Assembly: GCA_035048815.1 (NCBI GenBank)
Contig: JAUCBN010000024.1
Coordinates: 7,376,001 to 7,440,000 of the forward strand
DNA: 64,000 nt
Direction: 5' to 3'
DNA from: Abelmoschus esculentus
Lineage: Eukaryota > Streptophyta > Magnoliopsida > Malvales > Malvaceae
Shown: positions 22,310 through 35,176 of the stretch, piece by piece
Layout of the letters: every line of letters begins with the position of its first letter
How positions within the stretch are numbered: position 1 is the stretch's first letter
Notes under the pieces: model-generated
Databases searched by the model: none
Seen by the model: only the letters and a program-made list of their open reading frames with translations
What the model was told of the DNA's origin: nothing
Position numbers and translations under genes: made by a program

Positions 22310-23257
22310 AAAAAATTCGGTTCGATTCAATTTCAAAGCTAAAACTAACTTGACCAATCGGTTCACAAACGCCAAAATTGGGTTCACTTATCATGATTTA
22401 AATTGCCACTGCTATGACTCCCAAAATAATAAGTAAAAATCTATTCTTATAACATAATTGATTTGGCTTAAAACCAAAATTCTCACCAACAACAGAATTG
22501 CACAACCCATTTTTTAATGCACAAAAGAATTGCAAAGTAAAATCAGGATTTACAAAATCCTAATGTGATGGCAAGAATAACATGAAAACCAAAGAGATGA
22601 CAGTAGATCCCATCCTTTTTAAAATAAACTGAAATAAGCTTTAAGGTTTAACAATCTCAGATAATAGCAGAAGACACTAATTTCTACTAAAAGAAGTCGT
22701 ATAATATAAAATCACAGTAACCATCTAAAACCCATAATACTTTACTAAAAAGACTTACCTGACTCGAACTAAAACGCTGGCGACCAAGTCGCAAAAATGT
22801 TGGTGAGAAGATTGCGTGAATCTGAAATGGTGAATAGAGATGCAAGTGTGGTTGCTCAGATATAAAACAATGATCGTGATAGTTGAGTACGGACAGAAAA
22901 GGGGGTGAGGTCGTCGGAGTTTCAAACGAAAAGGAAAAGAGGATGAAACAGAAGAGTAACTGAGAGAAAAGCGAGCGAGAGAGAGAACTTGCGGCCGTCC
23001 TTGAAATGAAGCAGAGAAAATAAGTTTCACAATCTGGAATTAGAATTAAATTTACCCTAAGAAAATGGGTAAATTACAAGATTAGTCCTTGCACCTTTAA
23101 GTTTTCATGAACTAGCCTTAAAACTTTAGATTAAAACAATTTAGTCCTTAATTAACATTTAAGATTTTAAAACAAAATTTCCCAAATTTTTAGGGTTTCA
23201 GAAATTAGGGATTTCAAAATCGAATTTCAAATTGGGATAAAAATTCAGGGTGTTACA

Positions 23258-23271
23258 ACTCTCCCTCCCTC
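23258..23271 (-). other. Polypurine tract of element B
   Basis: On the minus strand this reads GAGGGAGGGAGAGT directly against the 3' LTR start, the expected plus-strand primer. Confidence 0.88.
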
Positions 23272-23386
23272 AAAGAAATTGTCCTCGAAATTTTCAGATA
23301 TCACAGAAGATATTCAATCTTATCTGAAACATATTTATACAACTCTTTCTGAACATATTAACCAATTCAAAAACACAACTGAAACA

Positions 23387-24160
23387 TCATAAAATACCTG
23401 AACCCCTCTGAGTATATCTACCTCTACCAACAAAACCAGAAGCAACTGATCTATACTGCCCTCTACCAAGGTGAGGAGCCTGAACCGATGTCTGAGTCTG
23501 ACTCTGAACAGATGAAACAGTGGGTAAACGTAGGCAGTCTTTCAAATAATGCTCATAAGATCCACATCTAAAACAAGATCTGCTCAACATTTTACACTCT
23601 CTATTATGTTTCTTGTTACATAAAGAACACACTGGAATAGGTCGTGGAGCCTTTGGTTTACGCACTTTACGAGTCAGAACTAACATAACATAAGGTCTCA
23701 TAACCTGATGACTCTGAGAAACATGCTCCTCTCTAGGCCTCTTTCCTAAAGAATTTGTAAAACTTGGCTGAACTGATCTATCTGGAACCCTTTCAACTTG
23801 AGTAACATTCTGAAGCTCAGATTCTCTCATACGAGCTTCTATCCTCTCGGCAGTCTTAGCTCGCCTAACGAGCTCACTGAACACCTGATCATGGTGTGTG
23901 GCAACCTCTCTCTGAAGTGATAACTGTAGTCCATTTAAAAACCACTCACATCTTTGTTTCTCAGTCGCAACCAAACCAGGAACATACTTAGATAATCTCA
24001 GAAACTCTATTTCAAAATCATTTACTGACATATCATTCTGTTTCAAGTTCATGAAGTCATCATGACATTTTGCCAAAAACTCATCTCTCACATATCTGTC
24101 CTGAAATGTCTGATGGAAAAACTCCCATGTGATCTGATTGGAAGGAACTGAATCAACTAA
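23387..24160 (-). CDS. Element B gag, C-terminal part (after the solo LTR)
   Basis: This is the downstream portion of a Ty3/gypsy gag. It begins inside the capsid domain, with FLRLSKYVPGL and WFLNGLQLSLQREV typical of the plant retrotransposon gag family. A basic linker follows, then two zinc knuckles: CSLCNKKHNREC (CX2CX3HX3C) and CFRCGSYEHYLKDC (CX2CX4HX4C). That two-knuckle layout and the Arg/Gly-rich tail are usual in Del/Tekay-type chromoviruses. The frame is open to a stop at 23387, 130 bp before the 3' LTR. No protease or polymerase follows. The frame continues without shift or stop from the part at 25674-26135 when the nested LTR and one TSD copy are ignored. Confidence 0.88.
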   Translation of the reverse strand, partial: LVDSVPSNQITWEFFHQTFQDRYVRDEFLAKCHDDFMNLKQNDMSVNDFEIEFLRLSKYVPGLVATEKQRCEWFLNGLQLSLQREVATHHDQVFSELVRRAKTAERIEARMRESELQNVTQVERVPDRSVQPSFTNSLGKRPREEHVSQSHQVMRPYVMLVLTRKVRKPKAPRPIPVCSLCNKKHNRECKMLSRSCFRCGSYEHYLKDCLRLPTVSSVQSQTQTSVQAPHLGRGQYRSVASGFVGRGRYTQRGSGIL

Positions 24161-24165
24161 TGATT

Positions 24166-25673
24166 TGTAACATCCCGTTTTTGGGGTTATTAGTTAGGCT
24201 TTAGTTAGGAGAATTCGATTCGGGTCGAATCGGGTTCTCCGGTTCATTAATTCCGGGAAAAATAAATGAGAATATTTATTTTAGGAAAAATAATAATTTT
24301 GGAATATGGTTTAAAATATTGAAAATATGTTTCAAGATTAAAAGAAAATAATTTGGACTTTATATTGATTATGCTTAATTATGACCAATTTATAATGTTT
24401 GGAAAATTGGGGGACTTAATTTGGATTTTCGGAAATTATGTTATTTTAGTGACTAAATTGAAAAGCAAGCTAAACTTAGAATCCTTAGAGGGTCATAAAC
24501 CCATTTCTAATTTTTAAAAATGATTTATTCACCAAAAAGTGTTTTTAATGACTTTAATTAGATTTTTAATCATTTTTATCAAAAACTATTTTTCTCTCAT
24601 TTTCTCTCCACTTTTTCTTCATCTTTTCTCCTCAATTCCTTGCTGATTTTTGCATCTTTTTCAACAAAGATTACATCATTTGCATCATCTTTCCATCCTT
24701 TACAAAACCTAAACATCAATTTCATCAAATCAACATCAAATTGCAAGGAATCAAGAAGAGGAAATTACATCTTTTTGGTGAATAGATCTTGAAGGTAATT
24801 TTCTGGATTCTTATTCTTTTCTAAGGTTCTTTATTGAAATTCCCAAGTATTAGCTTGCTAATCTTTTAATAAAAACATGATTCTATGTTTTAATGTTAGA
24901 TCTAGTGTTTTTGTGAAAGTTTTTGTGAAATCTTTTTGGATCTCATTCAATGCAGGAATTAGATGGATTCAATTGTGTTTTTATGTTAATTAAATGATTA
25001 ATTGATTCTTGATTTGATAGCACATTAATTTAATCCTGGAATAATACAATCGGTGTAGTTTTAAGGTGCTTTTCGGTTGTTTTATGGGCTGTTTTAGATG
25101 CTTAAATGTTGCTGGAGGTATAAGGATGGTTTGGATGTGTTTTTGGATCATAATTGAAGTGGATTAGATGTTAGATTCGTTAGGTTTTGAGCTGAAATTT
25201 TGTATGCATGCATAAAGTTGATTTAATATCAAGATGGTTAATCTAAATTGGATGAAGTCCTTGTATTTTGGAAGATTTACATTTTGGTCCTTAAACTAGA
25301 GAAACATGCAATTGATGATGTTAGAATGATCCGTTTGAGTTGAAATTTACTATGAGGAACTCTTGTATGTTTAATTGATTATTGATGGAAAGAATTTCTA
25401 ATTTACTAATTTAATCTAAAAGTTTTACGTTTCAGTCCTTAATCTATGTTAGTGTTTAATCAGATGTTTGTTTTTAATTAATGTGTTACCGTTAATGCTT
25501 TATATGAGACCTTGTCACATAGGAATAAGATTGTGCATCTAGTTAAGATAAAATAAAAAAAATGTAGCGGTTTTAGGGTTGTTTATCGAATCAAACCTTC
25601 GCGGGTTTGGTTTGATATTCCCCGTGTAACCCGTTAGTGCCGGTTCCGTCTAGGCCGGGCTAAGGGGGTTACA
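24166..25673 (+). mobile_element. G1 solo LTR with 2 kb internal deletion, TSD TGATT
   Basis: This 1508-bp solo LTR runs from TGTAACATCCCG to GGGGGTTACA, flanked by the perfect TSD TGATT (24161-24165 and 25674-25678). It sits in the middle of the gag gene of element B. Compared with the 3' LTR at 43227-46820 it lacks about 2.06 kb: the sequence jumps near 25190 from the GGTTTTGAGCTG region to the GCTGAAATTT...GCATGCATAAAG region, so the minisatellite and TTTCGAAA arrays are missing. No coding capacity. Confidence 0.94.
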
Positions 25674-26135
25674 TGATTCCCACCAATTCTGAGCTTCACC
25701 ATCGAGCAAAGAGACAACAGCTCTTAACTTCTGATCTACAGGATAATTCATCTCCACAAACAACCTCTGTAACTTTTTCAACCAATACTCAGCATCAGCA
25801 GGGTGTGTACCAGTCTTACCCTCAAACAATTTCATTCTCGCAGATATAAACTCGGTAGATACAGGTTTTCTCGAACTCTCAGATTGACGGAGATAACGTA
25901 GTAGCTCACGGTTCACCATGACACTATCCAACTGAACTGTCTCATTGGCCTCAACACTACGAGGATCATTATTCTGAGCCTGATGTCCTCTACTAGATTC
26001 ATTTCCATTTTCTGATAACTGATTCAGATTTCTTGGTTGTCCAACAAAAGATGGGTGATCAGAACCAGAAGTGGTGACATGGCCTCTGCCATGACCACGA
26101 CCACTCTCAAAACCAAAACTCCTACGCGGTGGCAT
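25674..26135 (-). CDS. Element B gag, N-terminal part (before the solo LTR)
   Basis: This is the upstream portion of gag, 154 codons from the ATG at 26135. It has a basic Gly/Arg-rich N terminus (MPPRRSFGFESGRGHGRG), then a linker and the start of the capsid domain (KLFEGKTGTHPADAEYWL, DGEAQNWWES). The ATG is about 200 bp downstream of the primer-binding site. The frame is interrupted at WWES by the G1 solo LTR and resumes at 24160 in register, making about 411 codons in all. No stop or frameshift is seen other than the insertion. Gag would package element RNA in a cytoplasmic particle. Confidence 0.88.
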
Positions 26136-26335
26136 AACTGATTATCTACAGAAGATAAAGATCTAGAGTTAGAACCGGTACTGTAGTCTCGTATTTAGAA
26201 TACTTTAATAATTTTTGTAACAAAACTGAAATTATAGTATGTCAAAAATTTTCAATCTTTCAAAAATATTTCAGATGAATACAAAAGTCGAAAATATTTG
26301 AAAACGAGTGTGATGAGCCATATAGGCCGAGGGTT

Positions 26336-26354
26336 GAACCAGGCTCTGATACTA
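26336..26354 (-). other. Primer-binding site of element B (tRNA-Met type)
   Basis: On the minus strand this contains AGTATCAGAGCCTGGTTC, a tRNA-Met-type primer site with one or two changes at its first bases (the usual form is TGGTATCAGAGCC). It lies 5 bp from the 5' LTR terminus at 26360. Confidence 0.8.
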
Positions 26355-26359
26355 CTAAA

Positions 26360-28856
26360 TGTAACCCCCAATTTCGACCTAATTTCTTAGATCGAAACTT
26401 AGGAGTTAAGTTACGAAAACTTTTCCCTCAAGTAAGTATTTTAGGTTAAATAATTTTAAAATTAAGGTTACTTTAACAAATTGGGAAAACAGATTAGGGA
26501 TTTCGGTTATACCAAATCAATTGCTTAAAACAATGTCTCAATAATATTTATAATATCTGAAAACAGATTTAGAAAAATATGCAACTTATAAGTTCAAAAA
26601 GTATTAAACGTTTCATAACAGATAAAAGCATTAAGACTGAAATAATTACTGAAATAATTTCACAATCATACTGAATAATAATATATCTGAATAATGTGCG
26701 AGTTGCTTCAAGTACCGGTTCGCCTAAACTGGTATGAGAATCTGAAAAGCAGACTAAAGGGGTGTAAGCTAAAGAGCTTAGTGTGTCCCTAAAGTGTAAA
26801 CAGTCACAAACAAAACAGGTTTTACATTTCTGAAAAGTTTCTAAAAATATTTCTGAATTAAAGAAAAACTGAAGCATGATATGCTATGATGACGGATGCA
26901 TGACAGAAAAATCAGAGGGCCCGATGTTAGAAATCATACAGAGTGGAGGATTATCCTTGCTAGAGTGGAGGTTTCCCTCGCCAGAGTGGAGGTTTCCCTC
27001 ACGTTACTGATTTAAAATCCAGAAAATATTTCAGATGACAGAACATGATATGATTCGTAAAATCATAAATCAGAACTCTTACGAGTAACAATTTTTCAGA
27101 AAATCAGATGCTTGATTTGAAAACAGAATGCATATGACATGCATGATGATATCATGTATAAATAGATAACAATCTCAAATATTAAATCAAGCAGTGTACA
27201 GATGATATTTCAGAAATACAAACAGAATATATATCATGATATAGTATAAACACAGAAACATGTAGCACAGAAAGAGACACACCTTAAGCAACTGAAGCTT
27301 TAACTCTTAGGTGGACGCGTCTCGCGTACAGGTCTAGCTGAAACAGGACCTACGAAGTAACAAAAATTATATTACTATTTACTACTAATTCTAAGCCACC
27401 AACTATGATAAAACTTTGATCTGAAAGCTTACTCACGTGACGGTCTCGAGGAACATGCTCGATCGGTATGAACAACTGAAGGTACACTAGAGGCTTCAGA
27501 AACGTTGATACCTAAACAGAAGACGAATTCTAAATTAGATTTCTCAAAACACCCTTTCTAGACTCTAAGAATAGATTAGATGAAAACACTTAAAACGAGA
27601 CTTTCGGGTTTGAATTTGACAAAATAGATAGCGGATTCGGACTTAGAACGTCGAAAAAGGTCAAGAAGAAGGTTGTCCGAAAAAGTCAACTTTTGGTCAA
27701 GAGTCAAAATCAACTGGTCAAAGTCAACTTTGACTTGACTGATCAAAAGTCAAAAGTCAACTCAGAAGTCAAAGTGAAACTTTGATTGGTCAAAGGTCAA
27801 AAGTCAACAGGTCAAAGATGGTCAAACTCGGTCAAAGTCAAACCCGGTCAAAGGTCAACAAGGTCAAGGTCAACTTGGTCTAAAGTCTGGTCAAAGATGG
27901 TCAAGTGGTCAAAAAAAATTTGGTTTGATTCAATTTCAAAGCTAAAACTAACTTGACCAATCGGCTCACAAACGCCAAAATTGGGTTCACTTATCATGAT
28001 TTAAATTGTCACTGCTATGACTCCCAAAACAATAAGTAAAAATCTATTCTTATAACATAATTTATTTGGCTTAAAACCAAAATTCTCACCAACAACAGAA
28101 TTGCACAACCCACTATTTAATGCATAAAAGAATTGCAAAGTAAAACTAGGATTTACAAAATCCTAATGTGACGGCAAGAATAACATGAAAACCAAAGAGA
28201 TGACAATAGATCCCATCCTTTTTAAAATAAACTAAAATAAGCTTTAAAGTTTAACAATCTCAGATAACAGCAGAAGACACTAATTTCTACTAAAAGAAGT
28301 CGTATAATATAAAATCACAGTAACCATCTAAAACCCATAATACTTTACTAAAAAGATTTACCTTACTCGAACTAAAACGCTGGCGACCAAGTCGCAAAAA
28401 TGTTGGTGAGAAGATTGCGTGAATCTGAAATGGCGAATAGAGATGCAAGTGTGGTTGCTCAGATATAAAACAATGACCGTGATAGTTGAGTACGGACAGA
28501 AAAGGGGGTGAGGTCGTCGGAGTTTCAAACGAAAAGGAAAAGAGGATGAAACAGAAGAGTAACTGAGAGAAAATCGAGAGAGAGAACTTGCGGCCGTCCT
28601 TGAAATGAAGCAGAGAAAACAAGTTTCACAATCTGGAATTATAATTAAATTTACCCTAAAAAAATGGGTAAATTACAAGATTAGTCCTTGCACCTTTAAG
28701 TTTTCCTGAACTAGCCTTAAAACTTTAGATTAAAACAATTTAGTCATCAATTAACATTTAAGATTTTAAAACAAAATTTCCCAAATTTTTAGGGTTTTAG
28801 AAATTAGGGATTTCAAAATCAAATTTCAAATTGGGATAAAAATTCAGGGTGTTATA
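26360..28856 (-). mobile_element. 5' LTR of element B
   Basis: This 2497-bp partner of the LTR at 20757-23257 differs by scattered substitutions and small indels. The terminus at 28856 reads TGTTATA where the partner has TGTTACA. It holds the same minisatellite (26940-27002) and TTGAC array (27659-27913). Confidence 0.93.
27659..27913 (-). promoter_or_regulatory. Dense W-box-like TTGAC array in B 5' LTR
   Basis: By hand count there are 23 GTCAA cores on the plus strand and two in the other orientation. One more is intact here than in the partner LTR, where it reads GTTAA. In the 5' LTR this lies upstream (U3 side) of the gag transcript on the minus strand, where a promoter element would be expected. 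Confidence 0.6.
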
Positions 28857-31527
28857 GTTTAGATGAAAAAGGTGTTATCTTTCTTGAACAAAACACTTAG
28901 ATAAACACTACAAACAGTAAACATTCATTCAAATAAAATAAAGATCATCCATAACAAGCCTAAGTCATACTAGTTTAGTTCATGGCTAGGTAAGGAAAAC
29001 TATTCAACTTTGTTCCATTAAAATACATTTTCAACAAATTAGAAAAGAGTTAAAGCAAAGTCAAGAGGAAGGAAGTCCTAGACGCATGTGCCGTGAAGCT
29101 TTCCTAGCTTGCCGCTTGGTAAGTGCTCAATTCACTATTACTTTTTACACCTTTCATGGACAATAATTACTAAATCTACACCTACACCTACTTGAACTAA
29201 TGCATGTGCTTAATGTGAGATATTTAGATATTCTGCTTTTGTAACATATAAATATGACATTTATAAAAAAGGCAAGCTTTACTGTACTTTTATGCATTTG
29301 CAACAATATTTATTGTGGCGGCAGCAATTGAGGTTGTAACATCCCGATTTTAGGGCTAGTAGTTTGGGATTTAGTTAGGAGAATTTGATTCGGGTCGAAT
29401 CAGGTTCTCCGGTTCGTTATTCTGGGGAAATATAAAATGAGAATATTTTTAATTAGAAAAGTAATAATTTTGGAATATGGTTTAAAAATATTAAAAAGAT
29501 GTTCCAAAATTAGAAGAATGTGATTTGAACTTTAAATTGATTTTTAATTATGCTTAATTATGCATAAGTGACCAATTTGTAATTTTTGAAAAAATAATGG
29601 GGGATTTAATTGTAATTTTTGGAAATTGTTAATTTTAGTGACTAATTTGGAAAGCAAGCTATACTTAGAATGCTTAGAGGACCATAAACACAATTTAATT
29701 TTTAATAATAATTTATTCACCAAAATGCTTTTTAATTAGTTTAATTAAAGATGATAATCATTTTCTCACTTAACTACCTTTTTCTCTCATTTTTTTTCTC
29801 TCATTTTCTCTCCATTTTCCTTCATCTATTTTCTTCAATTTCTTGCTGATTTTTTCATATTTTCCCATAAAGATTACTTCATCTTAATCATCTTTCCATT
29901 CTTTACAAAATCTAACCATCAATTTTATCAAATCAACACCAATTTGCAAGGAATCAAGAAGAGAAAACTTCATCTTTTTGGTGGATAGATCTCAAAGGTA
30001 ATTTCCTGAATTTTAACTCTTTTTCTAAGGTTCTTTATTGAAATTCCCAAGTATTAGCTTGCTAATCTTTAAATGAAACTTGATTTTATGTTTTCAATGC
30101 TAGATCTAATGATTTTATGAATGTTTTTGTGAAATCTTTTTAGATCTCATTCAATGTTGTAATTAGATGAATTTAATTGTGTTATTAATTTAATTAAATG
30201 ATTAATTGAGTCTTCAATTGATGGCACATTAATTTAATCCCGGAATAATGTAATCGGTGTTGTTTTAAGGTGATTTTCGGTTGTTTTAGGGGCTGTTTTA
30301 GATGTTTTAATGTTGCTGGAGGTATAATGATGGTTTAGATGTATTTTTGGTTCATAATTGAAGTGGATTAGATGTTATAATCATTAGGTTTTGGGTTGAT
30401 GTTGTTCGAATGCGTTTTGGCTTAGTATTCGGTCTTTTCGGCTAAGTTTTCGGTAATTTTGTGGAGGTTTGATGTGGCTTCTGGTTTGAGCATGTTATGA
30501 TGTGAATATGCTTTATTTTTAATGATTTAGAGGCAATGCAAGAAGGTGCATAAGTGGCTAGTGCATTGGCGTTGCCATCGAAGCATCGGCGAAGGCTCGT
30601 TTTGCTTTTCGGTGAGTGTTTTTCGGGCTTAAAGCGAATCACATTGGTACGGTTTTGTTTTGGAGACTATGGAAAAGTGTGAAAACTTTCCATAGTTCAA
30701 GAGTAAGTAAAATAAATGTTTTTGATATATTAACATGAGCTTCGGTTACGTTCGGTAAAGACATTGATGTTGGTAATGCAATGAGATTTTTGGAAATGCA
30801 TAAACATGATTTTGAATTGGTGCATGCATAAGATAATTGCTGAAAATGCATGGTTTAGAAAGGCATAAATGTTTAAGGAAAACATGGAAAATGAACTTGG
30901 AATATATGTGGTTATTTGCCTTCAAATTAAAGGTGCCATTGGGCATGACTTTTGTAACCCCCTTAGCCCGGCCTAGACGGAACCGGCACTAACGGGTTAC
31001 ACGGGGAATATCAAACCAAACCTGCGAAGGTTTAATTCGATAAACAACCCTATAATCGTTATATTTTTTTTATTTTATCTTACTAGATGCACGATCTTAT
31101 TCCTATGTGACAAGGTCTCATACAAAGCATTGTCGGTAACATATTAATTAAAAACAACCACCCGATTAAACACTAACATAGATTATGGACTAAAACGTAA
31201 AACTTTTAAATCCTATTAACAAAATATAAATTCGCTTCTTCAAAATTCAATTAAACATACAAGAGTTCCTCACAGCAAATTTCAACTCAAACGGATCATT
31301 CTAACATCATTAATTGCATGTTCCTCTAATTTAGGGACCAAAATGTAAATCTTCCAAAATACAAGGACTTCATCCAAATTAGATTAACCATCTTGAAATT
31401 AAATCAACTTTATGCATGCATGCAAAATTTCAGCTTAAAATAACATTTGCATGTACCTTAATCGAATAAAAGAAGATATTCGGGACTAAAATATAATTTC
31501 TAGCAACTTTTAATTCTTGGTGATCAA

Positions 31528-31676
31528 AGGTTTCGAAACCTTCCGAAAGGTTTCGAAACTTTTTGTAAAAGGTTTCGAAACTTTCCTGGAAAGTTTCGAA
31601 ACTTATCGCGTCCAGTAGCAATCCAGAATTGAAACTGCCCGCAAGGTTTCGAAACCTTGTGAAGGTTTCGAAACTA
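31528..31676. repeat. GGTTTCGAAACC palindrome array in reverse solo LTR
   Basis: About seven copies of the TTTCGAAA core in 150 bp, most with GG/CC flanks and spaced 15-35 bp. Confidence 0.85.
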
Positions 31677-32364
31677 TTTGACAACAATACTCAACCATTA
31701 ATTAGGTCCACTAAATGCATCAATCCTAGGCATATTTAGTAACATATGGCACATGATCAACAACGGCACGGACATCAATCAAGCTATAGGCATGCTCCCT
31801 AGGAAATGATTAATAACATATCAATCATGCTAGTACATGCTTCAACAATCCAAACAATCCCAAAGTTTAACAATTAACAATCGAACAATAATGGTCTTAT
31901 TACAACATAAACCAAAGCCTAAGTACACACTCCTCACATAGGTTGGGTTACACATTGCCTTGCCTAATTTGTTTGCCAACAAAATACCAAATTCAAAGTG
32001 ATTCTTCCCCTTGGTTTCCTTGCCTTGAACGAAGCTCCAAGTGTCTTTATTTCTCTGCATGGATGAAAAGAGAGCCTAAGCAAAAATGCTTAGTGAGGAA
32101 GCTCTACACAAATCATCAATGCATCCATTTAAAATCATGATGAAACCATAGTTTGTAATACATTGTTAAATCATGCATGCTAACATCTCATGCTCATGTT
32201 CTTTAAATCATATGCATCCTTGAGTTCACATAATCTTATCAAAACAATTTATAAATGATGCACAATCTTCTTCTCAAAATCATGTATGTATATTGGCTTC
32301 CTAGTGATCACTTAATGTGAACCTTGGGTTCACCGAATACACGGATCCTTTTTCTCAACATGCA

Positions 32365-32605
32365 CCGGTCGGACACTTAGTCCCCCTTGTATACATGTTA
32401 TCCCCCACTACGCACGGTTGGACACAAAGTCACCCTTGTTTACGTATGGGTCAACTATATGCACGGTCGGACATAAAGTCACCCTTATTTACATATAGGC
32501 AAGCTCTACCACGCACGGTTGGACACAAAGTCACCCTTCTTTACGTGTAGGCGGCTCTACCACGCACGGTTGGACACAAAGTCACCCTTGTTTACGTGTA
32601 GGCAA
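32365..32605. repeat. Minisatellite in reverse solo LTR
   Basis: About five units of 48-52 bp with CACGCACGGT, GGACACAAAGTCACCCTTG and TTTACGTGTAGG blocks: the reverse of the array at 720-922. Confidence 0.82.
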
Positions 32606-34871
32606 TATTCTGTATTCTCAATTTTGTTTATAGTGCACTTAAACAATCCTAATGACATGTCATTCGTATTCAAATCTAAAGTTAGTGTCACTAAGACAAT
32701 ATCATAATCGAATGTGCATAATAACTTGCTGCTTATAATGCCTGCATAATATGTTTAACAAATGAACCAAAGCCATGCCCAAAGGCACCATCATGTATAA
32801 GACAATTAACCATAATGTATTTCAAATCATATAACTTGTTGCTCATAATGTATGCATAATATGTTCAACAAATGAACCAAAAGTCATGCCCAAAGGCACC
32901 ATCATATATAAGGCAAATAACCATATTGTATTCCAAATAATTTCTCATAATTTTTCATAATCATGGATGCTAAATAAGCTATGCATTTCAACAAGTAATT
33001 CTCATGTGTGCACCATTTCAAAACATGCTCATGCATTTTCATAAATCCCATTGCATTATCAACATAATGCCTTTATCAAATGTAGCCGAAACTCATATCG
33101 GTTTATCAAAAATAATTACTTTACTTACTCTTGAACTATGAAAGGTTTTCACACTCTTCCATAGTCCCCAAAACAGAACCGTACCAAACGTGATTCGCTT
33201 TAAGTCCGAAAACACTCACCAACAAGCGAAACGAGCTTTTGCCGCTATCCGATGATCGCACCAACGCACCAGCACTCAAGCTTCTTCTTGTACCTCTTCT
33301 ACAACATTAAAAACAGAGCATTCTCACATCATATCATGCTCAAACCAACAGCCATAACCGATCACCGTTAAACTACCGAAAACTTAGCCGAAAAGATCGT
33401 AAACTAAGTTTAATCGCATCCGAACAACATCAGCCAAAAACCTAATCAATCTAACATCTAATCCTCTTCAATTATGATCCAAAAACACATCCAAACTATC
33501 CTTATATCTCCAGCAACATTAAAGCATCTAAAACAACCCATAAAACAACCGAAAAGCACCTTAAAACTACACTGATTGCATTATTCTGGGATTAAATTAA
33601 TGTGCTATCAAATCAAGAATCAATTAATCATTTAATTAACATAAAAAAACAATTGAATCCATCTAATTCCAGCATTGAATGAGATCCAAATAGATTTCAC
33701 AAAAACATTCACAAAATCACTAGATCTAACATTAAAAACATAGAATCAAGTTTTTATTAAAAGATTAGCAAGCTAATACTTGGGAATTTCAATAAAGAAC
33801 CTTAGAAAAGAATAAAAATATAGAAAATTACCTTCAAGATCTATTCACCAAAAAGATATAATTTCCTCTTCTTGATTCCTTGCAATTTGATGTTGATTTG
33901 ATGAAATTGATGCTTAGGTTTTGTAAAGGATGGAAAGATGATGCAAATGATGTAATCTTTGTTGAAAAAGATGCAAAAATCAGTAAGAAATTGAAGAGAA
34001 AATATGAAGAGAAAGTGGAGAGAAAATGAGAGAAAAAGATGAGAGAAAAGTGGTTTTGAGAGAAAATGATTAAAAATCTAATTAAAGTAGTTAAAAATAC
34101 ATTTTGGTGAATAAATCATCATTAAAAATTAGAAATGGGTTTATGGACCTCTAAGGATTCTAAGTCTAGCTTGTTTTTCAATTTAGTCACTAAAACATGT
34201 AATTTTTCGGAAATTACAAAATAAGTCCTCCAATTTTTCCAAAAATTACAAATTGGTCATTTATGCATAATTAAACATAATTAAAAATCAATATAAAGTC
34301 CAAGTTATTTTCTTTTAATTTTGAAACATATTTTTAATATTTCAAACCATATTCCAAAACTATTATTTTTCTTAATCAAAAATATCCTTATTTTATTTTT
34401 CTCGAAATTAATGAACCGGAGAACCTGATTCGACCTGAATCGAATTCCCCTAACTAAGCCTAAACTAATAACCCCAAAAACGGGATGTTACAACTTTCGG
34501 TTCATTTGTTGAGCACATTATGGATGCATTATGAGCTGAAAATAAATTGGAATATGATGTGGTTATTTGCCTTGAAATTGATGGTGCCGTTGGGCATGAC
34601 ATTTGGTTCATTTGTGAACATATTATGCATGCATTATGAGCAGCAAATTATCATGCATATTTGATTATGATATTGGCTTAGTGACACTAACTTCAGATTC
34701 GAATACGAATGACATGTCATTAGGATTGTCTTAAGTGCACTGTAAACATTATTGAGAATAAATAATATTGCCTACACGTAACAAGGGTGACTTTATGTCC
34801 AATTGTGCGTGGTAGAGCCGCCTACACGTAACAAGGGTGACTATTTGTCCAATCATGCATGGTAGTGCTAT

Positions 34872-34958
34872 AATGGTGACTTCGTGTCATGTCAATGGTG
34901 ACTTGGTGTCATGTCAATGGTGACTTAGTGTCATGTCAATGGTGACTTTGTGTCATGA
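34872..34958. repeat. Four-unit 22-bp tandem repeat in G1 5' LTR
   Basis: Four units of the AATGGTGACTTNGTGTCATGTC type. The 3' LTR has five units at 45217-45324. Confidence 0.88.
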
Positions 34959-35176
34959 CGAGACTAATGGTCTCTAACAATTGATCCGTGTATTCGGTGA
35001 TCTTAAGGTTCACAATAAGTGATCACTAGAAGCCAATATGCACACATGGATTAAAAGAGAACATTGTGCATCATTCATGAAATGTACTGATAATGTTGAA
35101 CATACTCAAGAAAGTGATTTGATGTTATAGACATAGAAGTGGAATGTTAAGCATGCATGTTTTTAATGATGCATTG

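Larger units (their letters stand above)
20757..23257 (-). mobile_element. 3' LTR of element B
   Basis: This 2501-bp LTR reads on the minus strand from TGTAACACCCTG to GGGGGTTACA, so it has 6-bp inverted termini TGTAAC/GTTACA. It holds a dense TTGAC array (22056-22309) and a roughly 22-bp minisatellite (21337-21400). Short minus-strand frames in it (for example 22755-23030) are not in the same frame as those of the partner LTR, so they are not genes. Confidence 0.93.
20757..28856 (-). mobile_element. Element B: gag-only Ty3/gypsy element, TSD GTTTA
   Basis: The complete element lies on the minus strand with two closely similar LTRs of about 2.5 kb (20757-23257 and 26360-28856), a primer-binding site, a gag gene and a polypurine tract, but no polymerase. 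The TSD GTTTA is exact (20752-20756 and 28857-28861). Without the nested G1 solo LTR, the internal region is only about 1.6 kb. This matches the published TR-GAG class of non-autonomous plant retrotransposons (LTRs plus gag only). It would depend on polymerase from a relative. The near-identity of the LTRs suggests a recent insertion. Confidence 0.93.
30953..34492 (-). mobile_element. G1 solo LTR in reverse, TSD ACTTT
   Basis: This is a full-length 3540-bp LTR on the minus strand (TGTAACATCCCG at 34492 to GGGGGTTACA at 30953). A perfect TSD ACTTT (30948-30952 and 34493-34497) splits the 5' LTR of the same family. It retains the minisatellite (32365-32605) and GGTTTCGAAACC array (31528-31676). 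It is the innermost and therefore probably the youngest level of the nest. Confidence 0.95.

Noticed and set aside
22755..23030. 91-codon minus-strand frame in a B LTR, and 110 codons at 28290-28622
   Set aside because: The two sit at the same place in paired LTRs but read in different frames because of small indels, so there is no selection for a protein.
34872..34958. CRISPR-like regular repeats (also 720-922, 21337-21400, 52312-52505)
   Set aside because: Units are directly tandem with no unique spacers and no associated genes, in a plant retrotransposon context. They are minisatellites.
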